From positions 6,567,074 to 6,631,073 of the forward strand of contig NC_092120.1 in the NCBI RefSeq assembly GCF_045679555.1: a DNA stretch of 64,000 nt, in the 5' to 3' direction. The notes beneath the pieces are model-generated. The model saw nothing but the letters and a program-made list of their open reading frames with translations. It made no database searches and was not told the origin of the DNA. Below, in pieces: positions 1-12,770 of this stretch. The position numbers were made by a program, and so were the translations under genes. Numbering within the stretch: the stretch's first letter is position 1; every line of letters starts with the position of its first letter. The stretch is from Salvelinus alpinus (Eukaryota; Chordata; Actinopteri; Salmoniformes; Salmonidae).

Positions 1-71
1 AATTGCCAAACATGTTGTAATACTGTGAGCATTTTTCATGTGAACAATTTGAAACCATCCATTTATAATAA

Positions 72-310
72 CAGGGGCGCAACTTTCACTGGGGACGGGA
101 GGACAGGTCCCCCCTACATTCTGAAATTGCATTTTTGTCCCCCGCTGGTTTTATCATTGGAATGTGATTTTAAAAAATGAGGCAACGGTGTGCTTTAAGA
201 CCATGCAGAGGTCTCCGAGCGGTCAGGTAGGCTGTTTGGACTGTTTATCCGACTGGATTAAAAAAACTAAAACATGTCCCCCCACTTCTAAAATCAAAGT
301 TGTGCCCCTG
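72..310. mobile_element. Short TIR-bounded non-autonomous DNA transposon (MITE)
   Basis: The two ends are inverted repeats: CAGGGGCGCAACTTT at the left and, read on the other strand, CAGGGGCACAACTTT at the right, with one mismatch in 15. The 239-bp interior has G-rich and C-rich runs and no coding capacity. I recognise the terminal motif from interspersed salmonid repeats. A clean target-site duplication was not visible, so the superfamily is left open. Confidence 0.65.
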
Positions 311-658
311 TACAGTGATGGAAACAGTGTGTAAATATATTTGTACTATGTTTAATACAGGTTGGTGTTAGTGTGAACCAAGTATTGGTGTGAACAATTA
401 TTTGGTACTGCTGTACCACAATGATGTGTTCATGTTTTATAAGTAGTATTTTCTATGGTGAAATTATTAAAGACATGAAGACATTTGAACCATTGGCATT
501 AGTGAACAAGATACACATACAGCAGCCAGCCTGTTGCAAACCAGGCATTTCATTCAGTCCTACTTGCAAGGATGACACATTTCAATGTTATGAAACCTGG
601 ATTTTTTTAAGTGCTTGGTTTGACAAGCTATGTACTTTATAATACCATTAAATGTTTA

Positions 659-1467
659 GACCACAAAAATATAAACGCAACATGCAACAATTTCAAAGAT
701 TTTACTGAGCTACAGTTCATATAAGGAAATCAGTCAATTGAAATAAATAAATTAGGCCCTAATCTATGGATTTCATATGACTGGGCAAGGACACAGCCAT
801 GGGTGGGCCTGGGAGGGTATAGGCTCACCACTTGGGAGCCAGGCCCACTCACTGGAGAACCAGGCCCAGCCAATCAGAAGGAGTTTTTCCCCACAATAGG
901 GCTTTATTACAGACAGAAATACTCCTCAGCACCGCCTCAGACGATCCCGCAAGTGAAGAAGCCGGATGTGGAGGTCCTGGGCTGGCGTGGTTACACGTGG
1001 TCTGTGGGTGTGAGGCCCATTGAACCTACGTGCCAAATTCTATAAAATTACATTGGATGCGGCTTATGGTAGAGAAATGGACATTAAATTATCTGGCAAC
1101 AGCTTTGGTGGACATTCCTGCAGGCAGAATACCAATTGCATGCTCCCTCAAAACTTGAGACATCTGTGACATTGTGTTGTAAGACAAAACTGCACAATTT
1201 AGAGTGGCCTTTTACTGTCCCCAGCACAAGGTCCACCTGTGTAATGATCATGCTGTTTAATCAGCTTATTGATATGCCACACCTGTCAGGTGGGTCGATT
1301 ATCTTGGCAAAGGAGAAATTCTCACTAACAGTGATGTAAACAAATTTGAGCACAACATTTGAGAGAAATACGCTTTTTGTGCGTATGGAAAATATCTGGG
1401 ATCGTTTATTTCAGCTCATGAAACATGGGACCAACACTTTACATGTTGCATTTATATTTTTGTCCAG
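659..1467. mobile_element. Tc1/mariner-type TIR element flanked by TA, no intact transposase
   Basis: The ends carry matching inverted repeats: ACAAAAATATAAACGCAAC at the left and ACAAAAATATAAATGCAAC read from the right. TA dinucleotides lie directly outside both ends (657-658 and 1468-1469), as expected for Tc1/mariner insertion. The 809-bp interior has only short unconvincing reading frames. I recognise the sequence as an abundant salmonid repeat, so this is a non-autonomous or internally deleted copy. Confidence 0.75.
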
Positions 1468-1469
1468 TA

Positions 1470-1953
1470 TAGCATGAGATTATATTTCTATGGGATAGAC
1501 ATGGGCCATCCGAGAACCACCTGCATTAAATGGCGTGTTTGTCTGAAGTTAAGCACTTATTTTTCTCTGTCAAAGACTGGAATGTAGTCTTGTCTTCAGC
1601 CTAGTGAGCTGAGGTTTAGGGCTGAATATAACAGGGTCGTTCTTCAAATAGAGTGCCTTTTGCGTCTCTTTGATATTTTAAGTAGACATTTTAAAGCCTG
1701 CTATATTAAATGAAGTGCCCTTTAATACAAACCACATGGAAAATGTAATATATCCTATTCTTTATATGAATAAAGACTCGCTAAGGTGCCAAAACTCTAC
1801 ATTTTGACATGGCCCACGTCATGTTTTGCTGACTTATATATATATTTTCTTGCATTAGTGATAAATTTACGTTTGTCCCACATTTTAAGGTCAACCCTGT
1901 AATGTAAACTAGACAAATGTTAATATGCTGAAACTATTTCTAGTAGCACAGTG
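1470..1953. other. Non-coding stretch, nothing recognised
   Basis: AT-rich sequence between two mobile elements. I see no reading frame, splice-site arrangement, tandem repeat or inverted repeat worth calling. Confidence 0.6.
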
Positions 1954-2172
1954 GTCCCGAGTGGCACAGCGGTCTAAGGCACTGCATCTCAGTGCTAGAG
2001 GTGTCACTACAGACACACTGGTTCAAATCCAGGCTGTATCACAACTGGCTGTGATTGGGAGTCCCATAGGACGGTGCACAGTTGGACCAGTGTCCTCCGG
2101 GTTTGGCCGGTGTAGGCCGTCATTGTAAATAATAATTTGTTCTTAACTGACTTGTCTAGTTAAATAAAAAAT
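1954..2172 (+). mobile_element. tRNA-headed SINE (salmonid tRNA-Leu-like family)
   Basis: The 5' head has an A-box-like segment (GTGGCACAGCGGTCTAAGG, 1970-1990 region) and a B box (GGTTCAAATCC, about 2020-2030), as in a tRNA-derived Pol III promoter. The body ends in a 3' tail with TTGTTCTTAACTGACTTG and TTAAATAAAA. The same tail closes the LINE fragment at 34500-34925, the usual LINE/SINE partnership. Two reverse-strand copies lie at 19945-20179 and 46040-46245. Confidence 0.85.
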
Positions 2173-2724
2173 AATTATAAGCTGGTTCTATGGTTTTTGG
2201 TCATTTTCTGTTGTTTTGTGGTAGAAAACTGTTGGCGTTGAGCATAACACTTCGAGCATGGGCTAGAAATGGGCTAGCATGGGCTAGAAATGTTTCAAGT
2301 TTGTTTTTGTTAAGCTTGGTTATGGCTGATTTAAGATAAAATTGTCAACCCTGTTACTTTAATTGCCATTTTTTTTATTAATTTGACCTCTTGAATAGGG
2401 AATTGGAATGTGTGCTCCTTATGACAGAATGATAATATTAGGTGAAATATGTTTTTTTGACAAAATAACACTACCCAAGTCACTCTTTTTGTGGAACAAT
2501 CCAAAGGGTAATATAAACAGGAAAGTGTTCTCTCCCAAATCTCAATAGCCAGTAATAGTTCCATACTTCCAATAGAATGACCACCAAGGTACACCTTTTC
2601 AGTAGAAATTAATTTTGTGTATATGAGATTGAGTAGTTAAATTTGTAATATCTGTAGTCTGTTTCAATATCTGTATGGAAATAAAAGCATTTAGTACTAT
2701 TTTGTGATGATGTGTCAACAATGT
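2173..2724. other. Non-coding flank of the minisatellite
   Basis: AT-rich sequence with one local triplication of a GGGCTAG-containing motif near 2260-2290. No gene is visible. Confidence 0.5.
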
Positions 2725-5700
2725 GACTATGCAATAACAGAAATGTACTGACACATGCTATGCAAATGTACTGACACATACTATGGAAATGTACTGACAC
2801 ATGCTATGGAAATGTACTGACACAAGCTATGGAAATGTACTGACACAAGCTATGGAAATGTACTGACGCATGCTATGGAAATGTACTGACGCATGCTATG
2901 GAAATGTACTGACACAAGCTATGGAAATGTACTGACACATGCTATGGAAATGTACTGACACATGCTATGGAAATGTACTGGCACCAGCTATGGAAATGTA
3001 CTGACACAAGCTATGGAAATGTACTGACACAAGCTATGGAAATGTACTGACACAAGCTATGGAAATGTACTGACACAAGCTATGGAAATGTACTGACACA
3101 AGCTATGGAAATGTACTGACACAAGCTATGGAAATGTACTGACACGTGCTATGGAAATGTACTGACACGTGCTATGGAAATGTACTGACACGTGCTATGG
3201 AAATGTACTGACACAAGCTATGGAAATGTACTGACACGTGCTATGGAAATGTACTGACGCATGCTATGGAAATGTACTGACACAAGCTATGGAAATGTAC
3301 TGACACAAGCTATGGAAATGTACTGACACGTGCTATGGAAATGTACTGACGCATGCTATGGAAATGTACTGACACATGCTATGGAAATGTACTGACACAT
3401 GCTATGGAAATGTACTGACACATGCTATGGAAATGTACTGACACATGCTATGGAAATGTACTGACACAAGCTGTGGAAATGTACTGACACAAGCTGTGGA
3501 AATGTACTGACGCATGCTATGGAAATGTACTGACACATGCTATGGAAATGTACTGACACATGCTATGGAAATGTACTGACACATGCTATGGAAATGTACT
3601 GACACATGCTATGGAAATGTACTGACACATGCTATGGAAATGTACTGACACAAGCTGTGGAAATGTACTGACGCATGCTATGGAAATGTACTGACACATG
3701 CTATGGAAATGTACTGACACAAGCTATGGAAATGTACTGACACAAGCTATGGAAATGTACTGACGCATGCTATGGAAATGTACTGACGCATGCTATGGAA
3801 ATGTACTGACACAAGCTATGGAAATGTACTGACGCATGCTATGGAAATGTACTGACGCATGCTATGGAAATGTACTGACGCATGCTATGGAAATGTACTG
3901 ACGCATGCTATGGAAATGTACTGACACAAGCTATGGAAATGTACTGACGCATGCTATGGAAATGTACTGACGCATGCTATGGAAATGTACTGACGCATGC
4001 TATGGAAATGTACTGACGCATGCTATGGAAATGTACTGACGCATGCTATGGAAATGTACTGACACAAGCTATGGAAATGTACTGACACATGCTATGGAAA
4101 TGTACTGACACATGCTATGGAAATGTACTGGCACCAGCTATGGAAATGTACTGACACATGCTATGGAAATGTACTGACACAAGCTATGGAAATGTACTGA
4201 CACATGCTATGGAAATGTACTGACACATGCTATGGAAATGTACTGGCACCAGCTATGGAAATGTACTGACACATGCTATGGAAATGTACTGACACATGCT
4301 ATGGAAATGTACTGACACAAGCTATGGAAATGTACTGAAACATGCTATGGAAATGTACTGACACAAGCTATGGAAATGTACTGACACAAGCTATGGAAAT
4401 GTACTGACGCATGCTATGGAAATGTACTGACACAAGCTATGGAAATGTACTGACACATGCTATGGAAATGTACTGACACATGCTATGGAAATGTACTGAC
4501 ACATGCTATGGAAATGTACTGACACATGCTATGGAAATGTACTGACACATGCTATGGAAATGTACTGACACATGCTATGGAAATGTACTGACACATGCTA
4601 TGGAAATGTACTGACACATGCTATGGAAATGTACTGACACAAGCTGTGGAAATGTACTGACGCATGCTATGGAAATGTACTGACACATGCTATGGAAATG
4701 TACTGACACATGCTATGGAAATGTACTGACACAAGCTGTGGAAATGTACTGACGCATGCTATGGAAATGTACTGACGCATGCTATGGAAATGTACTGACA
4801 CAAGCTATGGAAATGTACTGACGCATGCTATGGAAATGTACTGACGCATGCTATGGAAATGTACTGACACATACTATGGAAATGTACTGACACATGCTAT
4901 GGAAATGTACTGACACAAGCTATGGAAATGTACTGACGCATGCTATGGAAATGTACTGACGCATGCTATGGAAATGTACTGACGCATGCTATGGAAATGT
5001 ACTGACAAGCTATGGAAATGTACTGACACATGCTATGGAAATGTACTGACACATGCTATGGAAATGTACTGGCACCAGCTATGGAAATGTACTGACACAT
5101 GCTATGGAAATGTACTGACACAAGCTATGGAAATGTACTGACACATGCTATGGAAATGTACTGACACATGCTATGGAAATGTACTGGCACCAGCTATGGA
5201 AATGTACTGACACATGCTATGGAAATGTACTGACACATGCTATGGAAATGTACTGACACAAGCTATGGAAATGTACTGAAACATGCTATGGAAATGTACT
5301 GACACAAGCTATGGAAATGTACTGACACAAGCTTTGGAAATGTACTGACGCATGCTATGGAAATGTACTGACACAAGCTATGGAAATGTACTGACACATG
5401 CTATGGAAATGTACTGACACATGCTATGGAAATGTACTGACACATGCTATGGAAATGTACTGACACATGCTATGGAAATGTACTGACACATGCTATGGAA
5501 ATGTACTGACACATGCTATGGAAATGTACTGACACATGCTATGGAAATGTACTGACACATGCTATGGAAATGTACTGACACAAGCTGTGGAAATGTACTG
5601 ACGCATGCTATGGAAATGTACTGACACATGCTATGGAAATGTACTGACACATGCTATGGAAATGTACTGACACAAGCTGTGGAAATGTACTGACGCATGC

Positions 5701-7096
5701 TATGGAAATGTACTGACGCATGCTATGGAAATGTACTGACACAAGCTATGGAAATGTACTGACGCATGCTATGGAAATGTACTGACGCATGCTATGGAAA
5801 TGTACTGACACATACTATGGAAATGTACTGACACATACTATGGAAATGTACTGACACATGCTATGGAAATGTACTGACACAAGCTATGGAAATGTACTGA
5901 CGCATGCTATGGAAATGTACTGACGCATGCTATGGAAATGTACTGACGCATGCTATGGAAATGTACTGACACAAGCTATGGAAATGTACTGACACATGCT
6001 ATGGAAATGTACTGACACATGCTATGGAAATGTACTGGCACCAGCTATGGAAATGTACTGACACATGCTATGGAAATGTACTGACACAAGCTATGGAAAT
6101 GTACTGACACATGCTATGGAAATGTACTGACACATGCTATGGAAATGTACTGGCACCAGCTATGGAAATGTACTGACACATGCTATGGAAATGTACTGAC
6201 ACATGCTATGGAAATGTACTGACACATGCTATGGAAATGTACTGACACAAGCTATGGAAATGTACTGACACAAGCTATGGAAATGTACTGACACATGCTA
6301 TGGAAATGTACTGACACATGCTATGGAAATGTACTGGCACAAGCTATGGAAATGTACTGACACATGCTATGGAAATGTACTGACACAAGCTATGGAAATG
6401 TACTGACACATGCTATGGAAATGTACTGACACATGCTATGGAAATGTACTGACACAAGCTATGGAAATGTACTGACGCATGCTATGGAAATGTACTGACA
6501 CATGCTATGGAAATGTACTGACGCATGCTATGGAAATGTACTGACACATGCTATGGAAATGTACTGACACATGCTATGGAAATGTACTGGCACAAGCTAT
6601 GGAAATGTACTGACGCATGCTATGGAAATGTACTGACACATGCTATGGAAATGTACTGACGCATGCTATGGAAATGTACTGACGCATGCTATGGAAATGT
6701 ACTGACGCATGCTATGGAAATGTACTGACACATGCTATGGAAATGTACTGACACAAGCTATGGAAATGTACTGACACAAGCTATGGAAATGTACTGACAC
6801 AAGCTATGGAAATGTACTGACGCATGCTATGGAAATGTACTGACACGTGCTATGGAAATGTACTGACGCGTGCTATGGAAATGTACTGACACGTGCTATG
6901 GAAATGTACTGACACATGCTATGGAAATGTACTGACACAAGCTATGGAAATGTACTGACACATGCTATGGAAATGTACTGGCACCAGCTATGGAAATGTA
7001 CTGACGCATGCTATGGAAATGTACTGACACGTGCTATGGAAATGTGCTGACACATGCTATGGAAATGTACTGACACATGCTATGGAAATGTACTGG
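2725..7096. repeat. 23-bp minisatellite, about 190 copies, with higher-order organisation
   Basis: The unit CTATGGAAATGTACTGACAC plus a variable trinucleotide repeats every 23 bp for about 4.37 kb. The variable end gives named variants: ACACATG, ACACAAG, ACGCATG, ACACGTG and the rarer GGCACCAG. The first units (about 2725-2800) are degenerate and mark the edge. The rare GGCACCAG variant occurs in pairs 115 bp apart at 4131/4246, 5072/5187 and 6038/6153, showing a larger repeat of 941 to 966 bp (41-42 units). Units abut with no unique spacers. Confidence 0.97.
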
Positions 7097-7320
7097 AGTG
7101 CTGACTGACATGCACTTAACTTTCCCTTTGTGTAGCTCCATGTCTCTGTTCCTCCTCAAATATTGATTCTTCACATCACTGGAAAGTGTGAAGTGAGTGA
7201 GGACATGCTCCAGATATATCGTACAAGTTTCATATTGGCTGCAGATTCAATAGCTGAGTATGCTAAATGTTTTTATTTTCTGAATATGGTCCAATAAGAT
7301 AATGTTCCCAACATTTATTA

Positions 7321-7402
7321 GGGCTCAATTCAATCAGTAGCGCTGAAGAATTTCAATAGCACTATGGAGCTGAACTTCAGCTTTATGGATTAAATCGAGC
7401 CC
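7321..7402. mobile_element. Miniature Harbinger-like MITE flanked by TTA
   Basis: An 82-bp sequence begins GGGCTCAATTCAATC and ends GATTAAATCGAGCCC, imperfect inverted repeats. TTA lies on both sides (7318-7320 and 7403-7405), the 3-bp target duplication typical of PIF/Harbinger elements. Confidence 0.6.
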
Positions 7403-8049
7403 TTAATTAAAGTACATTTTACCTGAAGAAATGTGATTCTTAACATAATTGTATACAAAACTGGCCAATCACATCTGTCAATAGTTTTCTTTTTGGATTT
7501 ATTCAACACCCCTAGTACAACTACTATGACAAATACTACAGTAGACCAGTAGTCTGATAAATAACAAAGTTGAGAGGGAATCTAATTCATGCCATTTTTA
7601 CAAAATGTGCTCTCCAGCCATATTTCTGGAGTAAAAAAAACACATCTATCATAAATAATAATTTTGAATACTCCACAAAATGATTGAATGGATCTCTCTG
7701 TGGCTCTTTAGCCACCACACATTCCTTCCTTAATAATCCCACTTAAATTACACCAATAGAACAGTCTTAATGAAACAACCTCCAGCTGCTTGCACTCAGC
7801 CCCCCAGTCGCCTTCTTAGACCCCAAGTCCCATCGCTCTGTTCAGCTGCTTCCTCAGCCTAATGTGGAGTGGCATTTTAAGTTTGTTTTTTCGCTTACAA
7901 TCTGAAAACTTGCTTAATGAACCCAAAGCCAACAAAAATGTCCATGAGGAATGGGGAAGAGTATAAATATAAACTTAACGAGTCACCAATCAATCATAAT
8001 AGAAATTGTTTTATTAAAAACATTAACTTGAGAGAGATAGGTGTTACAT
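7403..8049. other. Non-coding stretch, nothing recognised
   Basis: AT-rich sequence. No exon-like block, RNA gene or repeat boundary was found between the two MITEs. Confidence 0.5.
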
Positions 8050-8348
8050 GAATACTTCGGGATTTTGGCAATGAGGCCCTTCATCTAATTTTGCGTACAT
8101 TTTGAAGGAAGTTGCTAACTTGCGCTAGTGCAATTGCTAACTAGTGTTAGCATAATGACCGGAAGTCTATGGTATCTACTAATACTAGCCGATACCATAG
8201 ACATACAGTCATTGCGCTAAAGCTAGTTAGGATTGGCTCACAAAACTACCTCCAACTTCCTGCATATTTTACAAGGAGACATAAAATGGTATCCACAAGT
8301 TAATCTGACTTTGGGGAAGATGATCATTGCCAAAATCCTGAAGTATTC
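8050..8348. mobile_element. Approximately 300-bp TIR element (MITE)
   Basis: The left end GAATACTTCGGGATTTTGGCAATGA is matched on the other strand at the right end by GAATACTTCAGGATTTTGGCAATGA with a single difference. The interior has CTAGTTAG-type motifs and a small hairpin around TATGGTATC / GATACCATA (about 8168-8200). There is no coding capacity. Confidence 0.75.
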
Positions 8349-8459
8349 CTTCGATTCTTCATTAAGACAACTGTTGAGAAATTCAAATTAAGGGAATAGA
8401 GCTGTGAAGTCTACTACCTAACTACCTACAGGAAAGGGAACGGAGCTGTGAAGTACACT

Positions 8460-8880
8460 ACCTACAGGGAAGGAAACACGGGTGGTTCTACTAAGGTATA
8501 TGGAATTGTTTTCAATAGGTCATTTTACAATTTGATTGGAATTTTAAGACCCCTTGAAATATATATATATTTTTTAAAGATTTTTTTGGCCTTACCGCTA
8601 TTAGCCCTTACAAACGCATTGAATAACAGATTCACTACATGGAACAACAGATAGTCCCCTGAAAAATCAAAAGGAAGTTTGTTCTGAATTATCTATCCTA
8701 TATCTGAGAGATACAATATAAGAAAAATCAGGAAACATTTGTATTTTATTTTTTTACACCCTTTATTTTTGCCACTAAACAGTCGGGGGGTTCTACTAAG
8801 CTATATGAATTGTTTTAGGAAGGTCATACCAAGGATAATTTTGCTATTTGATTTTGAATTTTAAGACCCATTGAAGTATC
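8460..8880. repeat. Two diverged direct copies of a non-coding repeat
   Basis: About 8485-8570 and about 8787-8880 share, in order, GGTTCTACTAAG, a TATATG-AATTGTTTT block, GGTCAT, and TTTTAAGACCC followed by TTGAA. They lie about 300 bp apart in the same orientation. I take them as two decayed members of one interspersed family. Confidence 0.6.
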
Positions 8881-8899
8881 AAAAAAAAAAATATATATA

Positions 8900-8934
8900 C
8901 AGTACCAGTCAAAAGTTTGGACACACCTACTCGT
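8900..8934. mobile_element. Isolated Tc1-like terminal repeat fragment
   Basis: CAGTACCAGTCAAAAGTTTG and the following bases match the terminus of a salmonid Tc1-like family, preceded by TA. The same terminus in reverse closes the Tc1 remnant ending at 30112. No element body follows, because sequence joined to the Ty3/gypsy remnant starts at about 8935. Confidence 0.8.
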
Positions 8935-9153
8935 TATTTTTGAGCCCACAACTGAGCCCACAACTGTGCAGCTCCGCACAGTCACAGTTAAAGCAGCAGA
9001 GACTCATGGCTGCCCCCCCCTCCCCCACATCTGTGTGTGACTTTTCCCCAGCCCCCCTGTCACCTACGGCTGTGTGTTACATTCCCCCAGCTACCTCCAC
9101 GACACAGCCCTCTGTGAGCCCGGGCAGCACCCCCCCCAGCCCAGCTACCCCAG

Positions 9154-12100
9154 ATGGGAGAGGAGAGGACACTGTCTGCAGTGAGGGAGATATGGGGGAG
9201 GAACTGTGTTGGTCTTGACCCCGAGCAGCAGGAACGGTTGTGGCAGTTTGAATTCAGAGACAGCTTTGCGCTGAGTGAGGAAGGGGTGGGTCAGACTCAT
9301 CTGGTGCAGCATGAGATCGACACAGGTGATGCTCGACCTATCAAGATGCGTCCCCGCCGTATCCCGCTGACAAGGCTGTGTTGGAGATGCAGTGGGCAGA
9401 CTTCATCGAGCCCTCAGACAGCCCCTGGGCGGCGCTAGTCGTCATGGTTCCGAAGAAGGGGGGCAAGCTGAGGTTCTGTGCGGACTACAGGCGGCTGAAT
9501 GAGGTAACCAGGAAGGACTCATACCCCATACCACGTATCGATGAGTTGCTGGACCTGGTTAGGGGGTCCTCCTGGTTCTCCTCACTAGACCTCCGCAGTG
9601 GCTACTGGCAGGTGCCCCTCTCCCCAGAGGCCAGAGCCAAAACTGCGTTCTCCACTAACAGAGGACACTGGCAGTTCAAGGTCCTGTGCTTCGGCCTGTG
9701 CAACGCTCCAGCTACTTTTGAGCGTTTGATGGACAGGGTGCTGGATGGCATCCCCCGACAGCAGTGTCTGGTATACCTCGATGACATCCTGGCCCATGGC
9801 AGCTCCTTCCAGTCAGCCCTGGTGGCGCTACGGCATGTGCTGGAGCGGGTGGCTGCCGCAGGTCTGAAGCTCCACCACGAGAAGTGCCACTTCATGAGGA
9901 CAGAGGTGTCCTTCTTGGGCCACCGAGTGGGGAAGGAGGGGATCAGCACCATAGAGGACAAGGTGGGGGCTGTCCGAGACTGGCCCACCCCCACCGACCA
10001 GCGTCAGCTGAAGAGCTTCCTGGGCCTGGCCTCGTACTACAGGAGGTTTGTACGGGGCTTCTCAAGCGTCGCTGCTCCCCTGAACCACCTGCTGCCGAAG
10101 GACAAGGCCTTCACTTGGACAGTGGAGTGTGAGGAGGCCTTCAACACCCTCAAACGTGCACTGATCGAGGCCCCCGTGCTCGCCCCCCCTGACCTCACCT
10201 TGCCCTTTATCCTGGACACAGACGCGAGCAATGTGAGAATGGGTGTGGTGCTGGCCCAGGTGGGGCCAGAGGGGGAGAGAGTGGTGGTGTACTTCAGCAA
10301 AACATTTGACAAACATGAGCGCCGCAACTGTGTCACCCAGCGGGAGCTCTTGGCTGTTGTGGCTTCCGTCAAACACTTCAAGTACTACCTGGGTGGCCTG
10401 CCCTTTACTGTAAGGACTGACCACTCTGCTCTCCAGTGGCTCATGTTTTTCAGAGAGCCAGAGGGGCAAGTGGCTCGCTGGTTGGAGGAGCTTCAGCCGT
10501 ATGACTTCACAGTGGTGCACAGGGCAGGAGCACGCCACTCCAACGCCGACGCCATGTCCCGTCGGCCCTGTACTGCTGACGGCTGCCGCCACTGTGCGGA
10601 GAGAAGGACGGGAGAGAGCGCTGTGTGCAGAGGAGGGGGTCTGTGCCACAGTGTGTCGGGCGAGCGGGCCTGTCTGCTGTGAGCTGCAGACTGTCGACGT
10701 GGTTGAATGGGGGCAGCAGCAGGGACGGGACACAGACATACAGCCAGTGCTACAGTGGGTAGAGGCGCAGGTGAGGCCACCATGGGAAGAGGTGACAGCG
10801 CTCTCACTCGCAACCAAAGGGTTGTGGTCAAAGTTTGAGCGACTGCGGCTGGCTGATGGCGTGCTACAGCGGGCATGGAAGGAGTCAGCTACGGGAGAGG
10901 AGAGGTGGCAGGTGGTGGTCCCAAAAGCATTGCGAGAGGCTGTGCTCCAGAGTACTCATGGGGGAGTGGTGACTGGACACTTTGGGGTCACAGAAACACT
11001 GCGCCGCCTCCGTCAGGGCTTTTACTGGGGGCAGCACAAGAGGGATGTGGAGGACTTTTGCCGCCGCTGTGACAACTGCACAGTGAGAAAGGGCCCCCCA
11101 GGCCGCTCTCATGCTGAGCTCCAACAGTTCCCAGTGGGGGCTCCCATGGAGAGGGTGGGAGTGGATGTAGTTGGGCCGTTCCCCACCACAGACAGTGGAA
11201 ACCGCTGAGTGCTCACGGCCATGGACTATTTCACAAAATGGCCCGAGGCCTATGCTCTGCCTGACCAGGAGGCAGAGACCATCGTCGACGCCCTGACAAC
11301 GGGGATGTTCAGCAGGTTTGGAGCTGCGGAGTCCATCCACAGCGATCAAGGCAGAAACTTTGAGTACAGTTTGTTCGCCACCATGTGTGAGAAGCTGGGT
11401 ATGCACAAGACCCGCACTGCTCCTCTCCATCCTCAAAGTGATGGCCTTGTGGAGCGCTTCAACAAAACGCTTACAGCAGCTGGCCATCATCTCTGCCAAA
11501 CACCAGCGTGACTGGGATAAGCACCTGCCTATGTTCCTCATGGCATGTCACTCCGCCGTCCAAGACAAAACCTCCTGCACGCCTGCCCTCCTCATGCTGG
11601 GGAGAGAGATCCGGACCCCTGCGGAGATGGCGTTTGGTCGGCCCCTGGATAGCCGTCATGTTCCCCCGGGGCCGGAGTATGCCCGGAGACTCCAGGCCCG
11701 CCTGGAGACAGCCCACACCTTCGCCAGAGAGCAGCTGGTGAATGCAGGTGTGAGGCAGAAAAGGAACTATGACGTGCACACCCGGGGAAGGCACTTTGTG
11801 GCTGGGGAGCTGGTCTGGGTCTACAGCGTCCTAAGGAAAAAAGGCAGATGCCCCAAGTTGGACAGTCACTGGGTGGGATCCTGCAGCGTCCTGGAGAGGG
11901 TAGGGGAGGTTGTTTACCGGGTGCAGCTTCCTCCCAGGGGGAGAAAGGTGGCACTGCACCGGGACAGGTTAGCCCCATACAGAGGGGCTTCTGCTTCCCA
12001 AACCCCAGGGACCCCCACAACCCTCTCTGGCAATGACATTCTCCAGGCACCCACCCCCAGGTGCCGCAGACAAGACTCCAGACAGCCCACTCCCCCTGTC

Positions 12101-12350
12101 TCCCTCCGTGTCACTGCGTGGCTCCCCGGAGCCACGGACTGTATTCCCTGTTCCCGCTTCCTTGTCCCCCATGTCCCTGCCTTCATCCCCTGGGTCCCAG
12201 AGAGGCAGCTCCCTGCCACGGATGGAGCCCCCTGTTTCACATCTGGACACTCCGCGACCATCACGGCCACGCAGGCAAAGGAGACCTCCGGGTCGCTTCA
12301 GAGACTTTGTTTGTTCCTTCGGGGACGAGGGACTTTGTGGTGGGGGGGGG
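9154..12350 (+). pseudogene. Ty3/gypsy pol remnant (RT - RNase H - integrase), multiply broken
   Basis: Reverse transcriptase lies at about 9378-10150, with the YLDD catalytic box near 9770-9785. RNase H follows with an aspartate-bearing DTDAS start near 10218. Integrase shows the zinc-binding H..H..C..C region (about 10970-11085) and DDE residues in GVDVVGPF, HSDQG and GLVERF. The frame is broken by a shift near 9370, a shift in the RNase H-integrase linker (10570-10680), an in-frame TGA at 11206-11208 and a further shift near 11475. It cannot make one polyprotein. Large minus-strand frames across it are shadows. Confidence 0.92.
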
Positions 12351-12354
12351 GCTG

Positions 12355-12770
12355 TGTAGCGACCCGCACAGACAGCGGTGTGTTATGTGGTAGGCTATTA
12401 GTGGGTTGTGTTGTACTTACCAGTGTTCGCGGGGTCCGACATGCCAATCAACCTGCTTTCTGCCAATCACAGTGATACCTGGAATGTTCTGATGCCGGGC
12501 ATCCTGGTGTTTGGCGGAGTGGCGTGGAGGGAGGTTGGGCAGGGGGATGGAGCATTGGAAGTTAAGACCAGGTTTAGCCATTGTTCTCTCTCTTACATCT
12601 GGTCTTCACAAGAGAAGGTCACGGTTGGCTTGTGGGGTATCTTTCATTTATTTGGCGTGGGCTACGGCCAAACAGTAGCCTGTGTAAAGTTGGGTTAATA
12701 AACCGTCAATTCGTAAACTCAACCCTCTGTCTGGACAATTGTTCCTTTATGATCTTGTCAGGTCATTACA
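12355..12770 (+). repeat. 3' LTR of the Ty3/gypsy element
   Basis: The block starts TGTAGCGACC directly after the polypurine tract and ends TCATTACA, so it has TG...CA termini. It carries an AATAAA polyadenylation signal at 12697-12702. No second copy occurs in the window, so the exact ends are inferred from the termini. Confidence 0.75.

Larger units (their letters stand above)
8935..12770 (+). mobile_element. 5'-truncated Ty3/gypsy LTR retrotransposon
   Basis: The element runs plus-strand through a C-rich, probably pre-RT region, then reverse transcriptase, RNase H and integrase, then a G-rich polypurine tract (about 12336-12352) and a 3' LTR. No 5' LTR, gag or recognisable protease is present, and the left edge abuts a Tc1 terminal fragment at 8934. 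Domain order (RT, RNase H, integrase) is that of Ty3/gypsy, not copia. There is no envelope-like frame. Confidence 0.9.

Noticed and set aside
803-1045. Small open frames inside the TIR element at 659-1467
   Set aside because: They are short, overlap in different frames and show no transposase motifs.
1954-2030. Possible tRNA-Leu gene
   Set aside because: The tRNA-like head lacks a proper acceptor 3' strand and continues into a SINE body and tail. The same holds for the reverse copies near 20100-20179 and 46170-46245.
4131-5072. The 941-bp period here equals the 941-bp duplication at 54421/55362
   Set aside because: The two arrays share no sequence and the second duplication includes unique flank. 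I treat the equal length as coincidence.
2725-7096. CRISPR-like appearance of regularly repeated sequence
   Set aside because: Units follow each other with no unique spacers, the setting is a vertebrate genome and no cas genes exist. It is a minisatellite.
9585-11541. Several minus-strand open frames over the gypsy pol region
   Set aside because: They mirror the GC-rich plus-strand RT/RNase H/integrase coding sequence and show no family features of their own.
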